Shown: one piece after another, positions 41,515 to 50,884 of the stretch
Layout of the letters: every line of letters starts with the position of its first letter
Numbering within the stretch: position 1 is the stretch's first letter
Translations under genes and position numbers: made by a program
The notes under the pieces: generated by a model
The model's input: only the letters and a program-made list of their open reading frames with translations
What the model was told of the DNA's origin: nothing
The model's database searches: none
NCBI RefSeq assembly: GCF_018139625.1
Contig: NZ_JAGSOH010000037.1
Location: forward strand, 1 to 57,668
DNA: 57,668 nucleotides
Reading direction: 5' to 3'
DNA from: Actinospica acidithermotolerans
GTDB lineage: Bacteria; Actinomycetota; Actinomycetes; Streptomycetales; Catenulisporaceae

Positions 41515-42408
41515 ATGCGCATCCATCGTACCGCGCGCACGCGCTATTTCACGACCTTGGGCAACGAGGTTCTTCGCGACAGCCGCTTGAGCTACTGCGC
41601 TCGCGGGGTTCTCGGCCACCTGCTCTCCCTCCCCGACGGCCAGCGCGCCGACATCCGGACGCTCACCGAACGCACGCCGGAGGGGCGCGAGCGCGTGGCA
41701 TCCGCGCTCCGCGAACTGGAGCGATTCGGCTACCTCAGGCGGGCGACCATGCGCTCGCCGGAGGGCCACCTCTACACCGAAGTCGACGTTTTCGACACGC
41801 CAGGCAGCTCGTCGTCCCAGGTGGTGCCGAAGGCCGGGTTCCCGGGCTCCGGCGCAGCGGAGTCCGATCCAGACGGCGATCACCCCGTGAAGGAACGGGA
41901 CGAAGAACCCAAACTCCCCGCTCCACCGGCCGCCGACACCGAGGGCGGCCGGGCGGAACGCGGCTCCGTAGACACCCAGGCAAGCGTGGACGTGCTGACG
42001 CGCATCGCCCGATCAGAGCCGAAGCTGTCTCTGGGATGGTCTGAAGCGCTGCAATTGGCTCCGCTGGTGGCCGAATGGCGACGGCGCGGAGCTTCCGATT
42101 TGCATATCATCAGCTCGTTGACGGCAGGTCTGCCGCGTAATGGCGTTCACCACCCGCTCCGTTTCCTCGAGACGCGACTGCGCTCAAAAATGCCTGTGGA
42201 ACGCAGCGCAATTCGGCCCCAACTGGAATGCGACGAATGCGGAGTGCCGGTCAGCTCTCCGGGTCTTTGCGCGGGTTGCAGGGGTATCGAGCCAAGCTGT
42301 GCCCGACCCGACGGCGAGTTCGCCCGGGCCCGGTCACGCGGTGCCGCGTTGGCACGAGCAGCGTTGCGCGGCCTCTCTATCGAGGACGCTCTGCCATCAC
42401 CAGCATGA
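41515..42408 (+). CDS. Winged-helix DNA-binding protein with C-terminal zinc ribbon
   Basis: This 297-residue protein has a winged helix-turn-helix at about 15-80 (LSYCARGVLGHLLSLPDGQ, RTLTERTPEGRERVASALREL, FGYLRR). A polar linker follows, then a helical part, then a CxxC...CxxC pair (CDECGVPVSSPGLCAGC, about 239-255). Such proteins are frequent on actinobacterial plasmids and ICEs, where they may act in replication or control. It ends four bases before the convergent relaxase gene. Confidence 0.72.
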   Translation: MRIHRTARTRYFTTLGNEVLRDSRLSYCARGVLGHLLSLPDGQRADIRTLTERTPEGRERVASALRELERFGYLRRATMRSPEGHLYTEVDVFDTPGSSSSQVVPKAGFPGSGAAESDPDGDHPVKERDEEPKLPAPPAADTEGGRAERGSVDTQASVDVLTRIARSEPKLSLGWSEALQLAPLVAEWRRRGASDLHIISSLTAGLPRNGVHHPLRFLETRLRSKMPVERSAIRPQLECDECGVPVSSPGLCAGCRGIEPSCARPDGEFARARSRGAALARAALRGLSIEDALPSPA

Positions 42409-42412
42409 GACT

Positions 42413-45400
42413 TCACTGGTGCGGCCGCGGACCGCGTGGCTGCGTCGATGGCGCTTGCGGGGGACGCTGGATCGGCTCAGCGACTTGCCGCTGCGGCGCC
42501 TCGGTGCGAGTAGATGTGCGCGGCATCCCTGCGCGGGGCTGCTGCGTACGACGGTGACGGCCTTGCTGCTGCCGTCCACGCATGGGGCCGTTCCGGCTAC
42601 CGGCCTGCTGGTCGACGGCTGGCCAGGCACCGGAAGCGTCGAGGTGACCGTGTGCGACAAGAGCAGCTTCGAGCGCTTCACCGTAGACCGGCTGATCGGC
42701 GTCCGCGGCGGGCTCACGGACGTCGCCGAACCAGTCATCATCAAGCTGCGCAACGAGCTCGGCGGCAATGCGCTCCTGATCAGCGCGCTCAAGAGTGCGG
42801 TACCGATCCGCTGCCAACCGTGCGCGGCTCCCGTCGTTCACTGTCTGCGAACCGCGCAGTGCAAGAAGGGACTCGGCGGCGATCCAGTAGGCGCGGTGAC
42901 CGGTTCGACCGCGCTCTGGATACGGTCCAAGCGGGTGAGCGGGGTCATCCTCAGACACGCGGTATTGATCGCGGTAGGCAGCGATCGTCGAGACGTGATG
43001 CAGCCACTGCCCACGCTCGTCCAAGTCCTCCGGTTCTTCGCCAAGGCAGGCAGCCCACGCCGAACGACGAGAGACTGCGGCTTCGACAAGACCGTCGATG
43101 CGGCGGCGGATCAGACCTGCACGAGCATCAAGGTACGACTGCCATTCCGCGTCGACGGTCGGTGGAGCGCTGCGAAGCCATGCGGGGAGGCGCGGCTCGA
43201 ATGGCACCGCATGAGCGTGAGAGTCGAGATGGCGGTGGACATCAAGAGCGAGGCTCTCGCTAAGCGACGACGCCTCTCGTAACGCACGGCGATCGATCGC
43301 AGCGTTCACCAGTGAAGCCGGATCGTAGCCAAGGTCGTCCGCGCGACGCATCGCAAGCACCAATGCCGGCCACGCGGGTTCGAGGCGAGCACGGTTCACC
43401 CGCGCGGTACCCAGGGCCCGATGCAGCGCACCCAGCCATTCGCGTGCCAGATCTCGATCGGAGGCCGCCCGCGTCCGCACTGGAGCAAGCCCAGATGGCA
43501 CCGCTACCGGCTCTTCACTCTCGATGACCCGCTGCAGGCGCCACGAGATGACCTGCGCCACGGACTCGGCACTGCCAAGTTCACGTCGCCGAGTCGTATT
43601 CGCCAGGAGCGATAGTACATCCCAACCGCGGGCCTCCGCCTCGCGCAGAGCGCGAACGACAGCGTGCCACGCGGGGTCGATGACGATCTCTTCACCCAGG
43701 TCGGGCAACACGACCTCGACCAGCTTTCGATAGTGACCGTCCATGGCAACGTCGAGAGCGTGGGAGTAGCGCGGAACGAGAGTGGCGAGCGATTCAGCTT
43801 CGGCGTACGCCGTGCGGATCTGCTCGGTCGCAGACAGCTCGGCAGTCTCGCGGGCCACGACTTGCTCGAGTATCTCGCGCGCGACGTACGCGCCCTCATC
43901 GAAGCGTGTCGCATCTACGTGCTCGTCGGTATCTACGCTGGCGAGTTCGTGCGTGGCGACGTACAAGATGGTGCCGGACCTGCCGCGGGAGGCGAGAACG
44001 TAGAAGTTCTCACGTCCCATTTCGTCGGTCACGAGAGCGTGGCAGGCATCAACGGTGGTGCCCTGCGCGCGGTGGGCAGTCGTCGCGTAGAGCAGTTCGA
44101 CGTTCGCCGCGACGTACTCCGACGGGAGCAGAACCCGACCGTGATGCTCCAGGTGCTCCACCACCAGTGCGCCGCTTTCGTGGCGCTCGACGACGGTCCA
44201 GGCGTCGCCGTTCTTAACGAAGTCCCGAGCACCGGAGCGCAGGAGCCGGTTGTTGTCGCGGGTGACGATCCAGTCCCCGATACCCGCCGTGTTTCCGTCG
44301 TGGAGTTGTACCCCGTCTTCCTCAACCTGCTTTGCCACGACACGATCAGCGCGCGCTCGGCCGCAGAGCCGCACGACGTCAGCGTTCGTTGCCGCAGCCA
44401 TCAGGGCGGTTCGCCCTGCAAGCACGTCGGCCTTCCAGCCGTCGTACGCCCGCTCGGTCATGGCCTGCCTGGAGCCATGCCTGATCCGGTCGGCATCCTG
44501 ATAGAAGTCGAGTCCCGTGGTGTCTCCGACCCGGATCTTGAGGGTCGCTTCCGCCTCGGCAGGGTCGGCGAACCGATAGAGGGTCGTCAGCTCGACGGCA
44601 CCGGACTCGTTCGCAATCAGCCGTAGAGCGCCGCCCGATTCCACCGCGCCGAGCTGCCGGTAGTCGCCGAGCAGCCGCACGACGGCACCGCGCTTGGCCG
44701 CGATCTGAACGAGGCGGTCTAGATTGAGCGTGCCGGCCATGCCGGCCTCGTCGACGAGGACGACGTCTCCGGCGTTGAGCGTGAAGAATCCCAACTCCGC
44801 CGGCACGTCGTGGCCCGCGTTGAGGGCGTCGGCGTGTTTGCCGTTCGACCACTCCCACAAAAACTTGTGCAGGTTCTCGGCTCCGGTGCCGAGTTCGTCT
44901 ACGAGCACACCAGCCGCTGACGCTGACGTGGCCAGCGGCACGAGTCGGCCTGACCCTCCAGCATCGATCACGTCCGCGAGCGCCTTCATCGCCGTGGTCT
45001 TGCCTGCGCCAGCCGGTCCTATCCCGGCCATCAGGAGGCGGCCGTCGCACGCGAAGGCCTTCGCGAGTGCGTGCTGTCCAGCGTCGAGCGGGCGCCCGGT
45101 TCGCAGCTCGTGGTCGGCCAGGGCGATGGCTGCGGTCTCGCCGCTCACGCCCACCGTCGTCGCGTATCGCGCCGCATCCACCAGTCTGGCCTCGGCATCG
45201 AGAATGGCCTGACTCGTATACCTTTCAGCTCCATGCTGAGCGAAGACCGACGAACCATCTGACCGGCGTAGGGCCGCCGGCTCGGCCACAAGCTCTGGCG
45301 GCTCGGTCGACAGAGACCACCGTGCCAGCGCCTCCTCCACCACCAGTTCGACTGCTCGACCCTGCTCTTCGACGCTCGCGAACCGTACTGCTCGAAGCTC

Positions 45401-46753
45401 CCGTTCAGCCTGAGCGAGCACGCTCCAGCGGGTCCACGTTGCGTGACGCTCCTGCACTGCAGCCACCACCCTGGCCGCGACATCCGACACCTCCACCTGC
45501 GCGCTAGCGATAAGCGCATCACTGCTGGCCCGCCGCCCCGGCACGACCGCCATCACGCTGTTGAGCGCATCCGGTCCGAACGCTTCGGCCAGCCCCGCGC
45601 CCCACTCGGTCCGCAGCGTCGACCAAGCCCGCGGCGGCTTCTTCCCCTTTCGCGTCGCCAGCGTCGCTCGCTGGGCCAACTCGTGGGCCGCGGCGAGCGA
45701 CGGATCGCGCCCGTGGGCGGTCCGAAAATCAGCGACCAGCCGTTGGTATTCAGCTTCGATTTCCGCCCTCCGCCGAGTGAAGTGCGCCAGCACCGGGGCA
45801 GGGAAGCCCTTGATCTCGCGCACCGGTTCGCGCTTGCCCGCAGTATCAGGGCGCGCTTCGAACTCAAGGCCGAGCCGCGCATGCAGCTCGGCCTCCATCC
45901 GCGTGTTGTAGAGCTCGGAGGCGGCCACCGTCATGCGGTACAGGCCACGCGCATCCAGCGCCCGCCACTTCCCGTCAACACCCAGGACCTTGCTGGAAAC
46001 CGCGAGATGGGAGTGGAGATTCGGCTCTCCTAGCCTGTTGTCCGCGTGCTCGAACACCGCCGCGATCAAGCCGTGAGTCTCAATCTGAGCCTGGCCGGAC
46101 GAACCGGTGCGCGTGTGCGCCGCGTGCTCCTCGAGCACCGCCAGCGCTGCATCACGGGCTGCCTGGTGCGCCTGCTCGATTGCTTCCTGTACCCAAGCTC
46201 GCGGGTCCAAGCCCCACAGTCGAGAGACGGACGCGACCGGGGTAAAGACTAGGTCGAACCCGGCCACCGCCCTCCGCTGCCGCCGCGCCTCCTCGCGCTT
46301 GACCTTCTTCTCCTCCGTCGCTGTCGGGGCTCGTCCCGTCTCCCGCTGGATCGCCTCCAAGCGCGCCGATACCCGGTCATCGAACGGCCCCAGGTCCTTG
46401 TATTCGGCGTACGGGCGGCCCAATGACGCCGCCTTGCGCGCCTCCGCGTTGACGGTCGCCAGTTGCTTCTCGGTCATCCCGGCCTCGACGTGCTCGCGCC
46501 GGTAGGCGGACATGATCGCCCCGGCATCTGGGTGCAGCCCGAGGCCGAACAGCGCCGTCATCTGCTCCTCGGACACCGCGCCCGAGATGCCAAGGGCGCT
46601 CAACCCGTGCCCGATCCACCGGCCCGGCGGATTGCCACTCTGGGTGTAGTACTCCGCAGCAGACCTGCCGCGCTCCGGGCTAGTGTCTCCCGCAGCGACC
46701 TGCCTGGTCAGGTACGTATAACCGTCACCTGCGGTGATCTTGTGGACCGTCAT
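42413..46753 (-). CDS. MobF-family relaxase-helicase (TraA-like)
   Basis: From ATG 46753 the protein has 1446 residues; a GTG at 46771 is possible. The relaxase part has tyrosines near the N-terminus (GYTYL, AEYYTQSG), the PPGRWIGHG block, and the metal-binding His in EPNLHSHLAVSSKV (His247, His249), typical of MobF. A superfamily-1 helicase follows with Walker A GIGPAGAGKTTA and DEAGMAG in the centre, and HRAQGTTVDACHA further on. It nicks oriT, stays covalently attached and unwinds the strand. It is unlinked in orientation from the T4SS operon. The C-terminus is Gln/Pro-rich. Confidence 0.9.
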   Translation of the reverse strand: MTVHKITAGDGYTYLTRQVAAGDTSPERGRSAAEYYTQSGNPPGRWIGHGLSALGISGAVSEEQMTALFGLGLHPDAGAIMSAYRREHVEAGMTEKQLATVNAEARKAASLGRPYAEYKDLGPFDDRVSARLEAIQRETGRAPTATEEKKVKREEARRQRRAVAGFDLVFTPVASVSRLWGLDPRAWVQEAIEQAHQAARDAALAVLEEHAAHTRTGSSGQAQIETHGLIAAVFEHADNRLGEPNLHSHLAVSSKVLGVDGKWRALDARGLYRMTVAASELYNTRMEAELHARLGLEFEARPDTAGKREPVREIKGFPAPVLAHFTRRRAEIEAEYQRLVADFRTAHGRDPSLAAAHELAQRATLATRKGKKPPRAWSTLRTEWGAGLAEAFGPDALNSVMAVVPGRRASSDALIASAQVEVSDVAARVVAAVQERHATWTRWSVLAQAERELRAVRFASVEEQGRAVELVVEEALARWSLSTEPPELVAEPAALRRSDGSSVFAQHGAERYTSQAILDAEARLVDAARYATTVGVSGETAAIALADHELRTGRPLDAGQHALAKAFACDGRLLMAGIGPAGAGKTTAMKALADVIDAGGSGRLVPLATSASAAGVLVDELGTGAENLHKFLWEWSNGKHADALNAGHDVPAELGFFTLNAGDVVLVDEAGMAGTLNLDRLVQIAAKRGAVVRLLGDYRQLGAVESGGALRLIANESGAVELTTLYRFADPAEAEATLKIRVGDTTGLDFYQDADRIRHGSRQAMTERAYDGWKADVLAGRTALMAAATNADVVRLCGRARADRVVAKQVEEDGVQLHDGNTAGIGDWIVTRDNNRLLRSGARDFVKNGDAWTVVERHESGALVVEHLEHHGRVLLPSEYVAANVELLYATTAHRAQGTTVDACHALVTDEMGRENFYVLASRGRSGTILYVATHELASVDTDEHVDATRFDEGAYVAREILEQVVARETAELSATEQIRTAYAEAESLATLVPRYSHALDVAMDGHYRKLVEVVLPDLGEEIVIDPAWHAVVRALREAEARGWDVLSLLANTTRRRELGSAESVAQVISWRLQRVIESEEPVAVPSGLAPVRTRAASDRDLAREWLGALHRALGTARVNRARLEPAWPALVLAMRRADDLGYDPASLVNAAIDRRALREASSLSESLALDVHRHLDSHAHAVPFEPRLPAWLRSAPPTVDAEWQSYLDARAGLIRRRIDGLVEAAVSRRSAWAACLGEEPEDLDERGQWLHHVSTIAAYRDQYRVSEDDPAHPLGPYPERGRTGHRAYWIAAESLLALRGSQTVNDGSRARLAADRYRTLERADQERIAAELVAQLDDDWFGDVREPAADADQPVYGEALEAALVAHGHLDASGAWPAVDQQAGSRNGPMRGRQQQGRHRRTQQPRAGMPRTSTRTEAPQRQVAEPIQRPPQAPSTQPRGPRPHQ

Positions 46754-47228
46754 CACGAGCCTGATCACCACCTCGGCTGGGCGAACTGCACCGCCGCGCC
46801 CGTCGCGGCGCCCATGATCAGATTAACTGCAAAAGGTGTGTTCATGCCATTTGAGCTGTTTTGTTCAGGAGGGCGAGCAGCGTGCTCCCGTCGGCAGGCT
46901 ATGAGCTGGCCTCTTGCGTACGAGGACGGCCTGGACCGCGGAGTCTTGTCATTTGAAGTGGCACGCTCCAGCCTGCCCTCTCCAACGACAGCGCGCCTGC
47001 TCAAAATCCTCTGGCGGAAGAGTCAGACGACTTCTGCCAAAGCTTCTACACTGCACCGAAGCCAGACGGCGCATACGGGCCCGGTCACCGCAACACGTCG
47101 CTGCTCAGCAACGGTCACGGCGGCATGATCTTGCTCGACGTCGTCCACGGCCGCATCATGTTCGTCGAGGTCCTCTTCTACCCACCCGCATCCGTGCTCT
47201 ACAGGGATGTGACGCGCGGCCGCCAGGA
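46754..47228 (+). other. Gap upstream of the relaxase: decayed coding sequence and candidate oriT region
   Basis: No intact gene is supported over these 475 bases. Broken plus-strand protein-like pieces occur: MSWPLAYEDGLDRGVLSFEV near 46901 and, in another frame, GMILLDVVHGRIMFVEVL near 47125-47180. They may be parts of one frameshifted small gene. The segment at 46820-46870 is AT-richer than its surroundings. MobF oriT sites commonly lie next to the relaxase gene, so this is the first place to look, but no clear nic-type inverted repeat was recognised. Confidence 0.3.
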
Positions 47229-47633
47229 TCACGGCCTTGAAAGGACCGGTCGACCGCGCTCTTGAGGCCAGCTCGGTCGCCATCGTGCCAGATACGCGGC
47301 GAAGTCTTCACGCACGTACTGAGGATCTACTGGCAACAGCCGGATCTGCACCCGCTCATCGGCCCACCAGACCTCGAAATCCGTCTCGGTCCCGTCCACC
47401 GGCCACCGCCCCGCTTCAGCAGGCAGCAGAAGCGCGTCGACGAACCCTCCGACTGGAAGTGCGACCTCGACGAACACTCCGATGCCACCGGGCCGCGGCA
47501 CATGAACAACCCGCCCAGGGAGCCGTTGCCCGAAACGCAGCCCGGCACGAATCCTCATCCACTGCCCCGCCGTGACCACCGCGCCATCCTCCCACCACAC
47601 CGGCAGTACCCGGCGGCATACCCTAAAGCGCAT
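47229..47633 (-). CDS. Small protein with S1-like beta-barrel pattern
   Basis: This 134-residue protein has LRFGQRLPGRVVHVPRPGGI followed by GVFVEVALPVGGFVDALLLP, the G-x-V...G-V-F-V-x-x...G-F-V pattern of S1/OB-fold nucleic-acid-binding domains. It ends YLARWRPSWPQER. No further assignment. The start codon ATG (47633) shares bases with the ATG of the divergent HEAT-like gene in a single CATG, so there is no room for separate leaders. Confidence 0.5.
   Translation of the reverse strand: MRFRVCRRVLPVWWEDGAVVTAGQWMRIRAGLRFGQRLPGRVVHVPRPGGIGVFVEVALPVGGFVDALLLPAEAGRWPVDGTETDFEVWWADERVQIRLLPVDPQYVREDFAAYLARWRPSWPQERGRPVLSRP
47619..47624 (+). promoter_or_regulatory. Putative -10 element of a leaderless HEAT-like gene
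   Basis: TACCCT lies seven bases before ATG 47632 and no SD is present. It would lie inside the coding sequence of the divergent gene. Confidence 0.4.
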
Positions 47634-48375
47634 GACGACACCGGAGACAGTCGGTTCACCCGGTACCCCGAGCCCGCTGCCGCCGGCCGCCCAGCTCTAC
47701 ACGCACACGGACTGGGCTTCGCTGGGCCACGCGAACCCGTTCGACTTCGACCTGGCCAGCACGCTCACACTGCTCCTGCACGACGACGCCGCGACGCGAG
47801 CCAACGCGCTCCACGATCTCCAGTCGGCCGTACACCACCAAAACACGATCTACCCCTCCACCACGCCCGTGGCACTGTATATCGCCGCTTTGCTCTTCGA
47901 CCCACGAACGGATGGCGTCGGTGTTTACGGTCGGAACGACGTCCCTCGAACGCTGCGGGCTGCGCTGCTCGACTGGCTCGGAGAACTAGCCGATGACGTG
48001 GGCGAACAGTCCGCCGCAATCGCCCAGCGCTTCGGCTATGCAACCACCGCCGAGGAAACAGCGCTGCGCGCACTACGCCCGACGCTCCTGAACGCCGCAA
48101 CGGCATTCGCCGACTCCCAAGACTCCGATGTCCGGCACGCCGCCGTAACCACGACGCTGCTGCTGCTCGACACCATCGAGGAGCGCCGACGCCACGAAAC
48201 CGCGTACGCCCAACTCGTCGAGGAGATCCTGGCAACCAGCTCAAACCGTTACCACCGTGCCAGGGCACTCGACAGCCTCGACGCATGGGGACACGACACC
48301 ACGATGCTCCGACGAACCGAACCCGGCACAGCCGACAACACCATGATCGCCTGGGCCGACGAACCGCCGTTCTAA
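47632..48375 (+). CDS. HEAT-repeat-like protein
   Basis: This 247-residue protein is helical throughout. ANALHDLQSAVHHQNTIYPS followed by TPVALYIAALLFDP matches the repeat pattern of actinomycete HEAT-like proteins (Al..L...v.HQ.t.y.at...p.l). Several of these are encoded next to toxin genes, so an immunity or protein-binding role is possible, but no toxin is adjacent. Start: ATG 47632, overlapping the divergent start at CATG. Confidence 0.6.
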   Translation: MTTPETVGSPGTPSPLPPAAQLYTHTDWASLGHANPFDFDLASTLTLLLHDDAATRANALHDLQSAVHHQNTIYPSTTPVALYIAALLFDPRTDGVGVYGRNDVPRTLRAALLDWLGELADDVGEQSAAIAQRFGYATTAEETALRALRPTLLNAATAFADSQDSDVRHAAVTTTLLLLDTIEERRRHETAYAQLVEEILATSSNRYHRARALDSLDAWGHDTTMLRRTEPGTADNTMIAWADEPPF

Positions 48376-48586
48376 CGAGGTCGCGGACCCGACCGGACGC
48401 CTTCATCCGAACAACAACCACCACGGTTGGGCGCGAGCGGCGCCTGCGATCGAAACACCATCATGGTGACGCACCGACGAACGTTCGGGACTCCGGCACC
48501 CTACGATCAACGCGCTGACCTGGCCCGCGAAGTTCAAAGACAAGTTGAGACTCTAGCCGCGTACATGTGGTGATCGACTCACGGTC

Positions 48587-49213
48587 TCAGCTCGCCGAAC
48601 TGCGGTCAATACGAGCCAGCCACCTTCGAATTGTCTGCGTGGTGACGTTGTACCGAACAGCGAGATCACTGGTCCGAGGCCGCGGCTGCCCCTCATCGGC
48701 AAGCTGGTCCAGGTAGGAAGCGAGGACGTCGATCCGCGCTTCCGCATCGGCGGCGATTCGCGGTGGCGTTCCCCGTCGTCGTCTCGGTGCCAGGTCCTTC
48801 GCTCCAGCCGGCTTGCCGACTCTACCTGGCGCCGCCTCGTGGCGACGTACAAGATCACCACGACGCCAATACCGTAAGCTGTGGGTCTCGATGGACCGCG
48901 GTCGCGCGGGCAACTGCTGAACCTGCTGGACGAATGTCTCCACCGAAACTCCAACGACCTCCGCGGCCTCAGAATCGTCGAGTAGGTCGTCGTCGGAAGG
49001 TTCCTGGCGGGGCGCGCGAGGCTGTCCAGACGCGTACGCCGCTACCTCGGCCCGATTCCACACTCGGTCTCGTGCTCGATGCGGATTGAGCGGAGGCGGG
49101 AATCCGGGCCGGTCAACGATCTTCTGGAGTCGGAGCTTGCTCAGGCTCACCCCGAGGATCCGGGCGACTTCGGGGGCATCGACAGGGTCGGCATCCGCAG
49201 GAATCACCGTCAT
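48587..49213 (-). CDS. Multi-helix-turn-helix DNA-binding protein
   Basis: This 208-residue protein has three HTH-like segments: DAPEVARILGVSLSKLRLQK (about 11-30), DSEAAEVVGVSVETFVQQVQ (about 77-96) and TSDLAVRYNVTTQTIRRWLA (about 183-202). The last resembles a DeoR- or Xis-like fold. ATG 49213 has GAGGTGG just upstream. A 30-bp near-perfect palindrome lies 23 bases before the start and is a likely operator, suggesting autoregulation. No known family is identified. Confidence 0.68.
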   Translation of the reverse strand: MTVIPADADPVDAPEVARILGVSLSKLRLQKIVDRPGFPPPLNPHRARDRVWNRAEVAAYASGQPRAPRQEPSDDDLLDDSEAAEVVGVSVETFVQQVQQLPARPRSIETHSLRYWRRGDLVRRHEAAPGRVGKPAGAKDLAPRRRRGTPPRIAADAEARIDVLASYLDQLADEGQPRPRTSDLAVRYNVTTQTIRRWLARIDRSSAS

Positions 49214-49235
49214 CCTCCACCTCACGTGACCGAAA

Positions 49236-49265
49236 CGGGTCGTTCCGGCATGCCCGAACGACCCG
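49236..49265. promoter_or_regulatory. 30-bp palindrome, probable operator
   Basis: CGGGTCGTTC and GAACGACCCG flank CGGCATGCCC; 28 of 30 positions obey two-fold symmetry, with GGCATGCC at the centre. It lies 23-52 bases upstream of the multi-HTH gene start, where a promoter would be. The remaining gap (49266-49488) shows no gene. Confidence 0.65.
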
Positions 49266-49488
49266 AGCCTACGGCTTAGACTCTGAGGTTGCAGGCACCT
49301 TCGTAGCCTGCGTTGGTGATGGGCCGGCGAGGCTTCCACCCGCTTGAGCGGCCACCTCGTCGGCCCGCGCCGCGCCTTCACGCGCGCAACTCCACGACGA
49401 CGTCGCCGACAGGGGCGAATGCGCCGACCACTCCGCTCAACCGCGGTGGGCATGCATGGCGACGTTCGCGTCGCGTCCCGGGCAAAAG

Positions 49489-49520
49489 CTGTGGGCCGGG
49501 GCAGTCGCCCCGGCCCACAG
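49489..49520 (-). terminator. Hairpin terminator of the DUF4192-like gene
   Basis: CTGTGGGCCGGGGC (49489-49502) pairs perfectly with GCCCCGGCCCACAG (49507-49520) over a four-base loop. On the minus strand it is followed by TTTT, just downstream of the stop at 49535. Confidence 0.7.
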
Positions 49521-49534
49521 TCAAGCCATGCCCG

Positions 49535-50083
49535 CTAGTTCACGTGGAGGTGCGCTCGCGGCTCGGTGAGCCTCCGCAGCACCTTGGCGGAGCACCAGCG
49601 AACCTGCGCCTGAGTGACGTTGGACTCGATGCCGAGAAGGTCTGACGACCATCGCTCGGCAATGAGCTGACGGATCAGGTGACCCAGCGAGTACGTGTCG
49701 CACGCCTTGAGGCTCCAGATGCCGAGCAGGTCCGCGGACTCCCATCGGCCGAGCGAGAGGGCGCACCACCCGGCGACCGCCAGCGGGGCGGCTCCGGTGA
49801 GGTCCGCCTTGCCCGCCATCCGCGAGAGACCGAGAGCCACGCCGAGTACGCGGCGCGCGCCCTCCCCGGTGTGCGCGAACGTGCAGAGGTAGTCACGGAC
49901 CACGACGTCCTCGGCGATCCGGCGCAGCAACGTCGCCGCCCACGGGTCACCCGCGATCTTGTGGGCGACCGTGACACCGAGGACCACGCGGTCCACCAGG
50001 GTGCGGTCCTCCTGGCTGAGCTTCGAAACCAGCTCGACCTTCTGCTCCCTGTCGAGGTTGGCGCTGTTGTCCCACATCTTCAT
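49535..50083 (-). CDS. DUF4192-like protein
   Basis: This 182-residue protein from ATG 50083 (AAGGAG six bases upstream; a longer reading to 50137 is possible) is helical, with AGDPWAATLLRRIAEDVVVRD, LAVAGWCALSLGRWESADLL and CDTYSLGHLIRQLIAERW. The latter two blocks resemble the C-terminal part of DUF4192 proteins, which are common on actinobacterial chromosomes and elements and have no known function. A promoter is visible upstream and a strong terminator downstream, so it is monocistronic. Confidence 0.6.
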   Translation of the reverse strand: MKMWDNSANLDREQKVELVSKLSQEDRTLVDRVVLGVTVAHKIAGDPWAATLLRRIAEDVVVRDYLCTFAHTGEGARRVLGVALGLSRMAGKADLTGAAPLAVAGWCALSLGRWESADLLGIWSLKACDTYSLGHLIRQLIAERWSSDLLGIESNVTQAQVRWCSAKVLRRLTEPRAHLHVN

Positions 50084-50152
50084 CTCAAGCTCCTTCATGC
50101 ATTGCCGTTGCGTTGGTGTCGTTGCTGCGGCTTCCACTCCGCTGCAACATCT

Positions 50153-50180
50153 CTAATATACCGCTCTTAAATTTGTTCAA
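50153..50180 (-). promoter_or_regulatory. Putative promoter of the DUF4192-like gene
   Basis: Minus-strand TTGAAC (50175-50180) and TATTAG (50153-50158) are separated by 16 bases, in an AT-rich patch unlike its surroundings. Confidence 0.5.
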
Positions 50181-50292
50181 TGCGTGATCGCTCCGAAGAA
50201 ACAGGAACTTTCACTCGATTGGGGGACGCCCGAACGTAAGCTCAGGGCGGCAGCAGTGGCAGATTTACAGCCATCTGCTTACGGTGGTGAAC

Positions 50293-50619
50293 ATGGCTCG
50301 ACGAACCGGAGCGTCAGCGAAAGCACTAGCGCTGACCAAAGCGACCGAAGCAGTGGCCCGCCGCGACGCGGAGCGCATCGAACGGGAGAAACGCCTCGCA
50401 GCCACCTTGGCGGAGTACTTCCACGCCCAGGGCGAAGCGGACCGCATCCGGGCCGCCGCCGACGAGGCCGCCGCGCCGTTCGACGCGGCAATGTGCGCCG
50501 CCATACACGGCCTCGAAGCCCTCGGCGAAACCCGGAGAGGTATAGCGAGCCTCACGGGCTTGCCGCTATGCCGTGTTCGCGAGCAACTCGCCGAGCACGC
50601 CGCACAAGGCTCACAGTAA
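50293..50619 (+). CDS. Small helical protein with C-terminal HTH-like segment
   Basis: This 108-residue protein is largely a charged helix (RRDAERIEREKRLAATLAEY) followed by ALGETRRGIASLTGLPLCRV, a possible helix-turn-helix. Small proteins of this type recur on actinobacterial ICEs. ATG 50293 is preferred over two GTGs just upstream. No SD is clear. Function unknown; DNA binding is inferred. Confidence 0.5.
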   Translation: MARRTGASAKALALTKATEAVARRDAERIEREKRLAATLAEYFHAQGEADRIRAAADEAAAPFDAAMCAAIHGLEALGETRRGIASLTGLPLCRVREQLAEHAAQGSQ

Positions 50620-50884
50620 CCGCGCAGTGCACCGGCGAGTCACTCGGACTCTGGCGAGCGCGCGGCTTGAGGAGAAGCGGTGGGGCCACCGTGATAATCC
50701 CGGCGCAACGCGGCACGTGACCCATGTCCACCGCGAGCTCAACTGCTTGCGCCAGCCGGCAACGCCGTGAGGTGCGCCTGTCCGGTCGCCACGCGCATCG
50801 TCTGCGGCACTATGAGGAACGTAATCTTCCTAATGGCCGCCTAGCGTGAAGAGGTAGACAGCGAGGACACAAGGAGGCAAGTCA

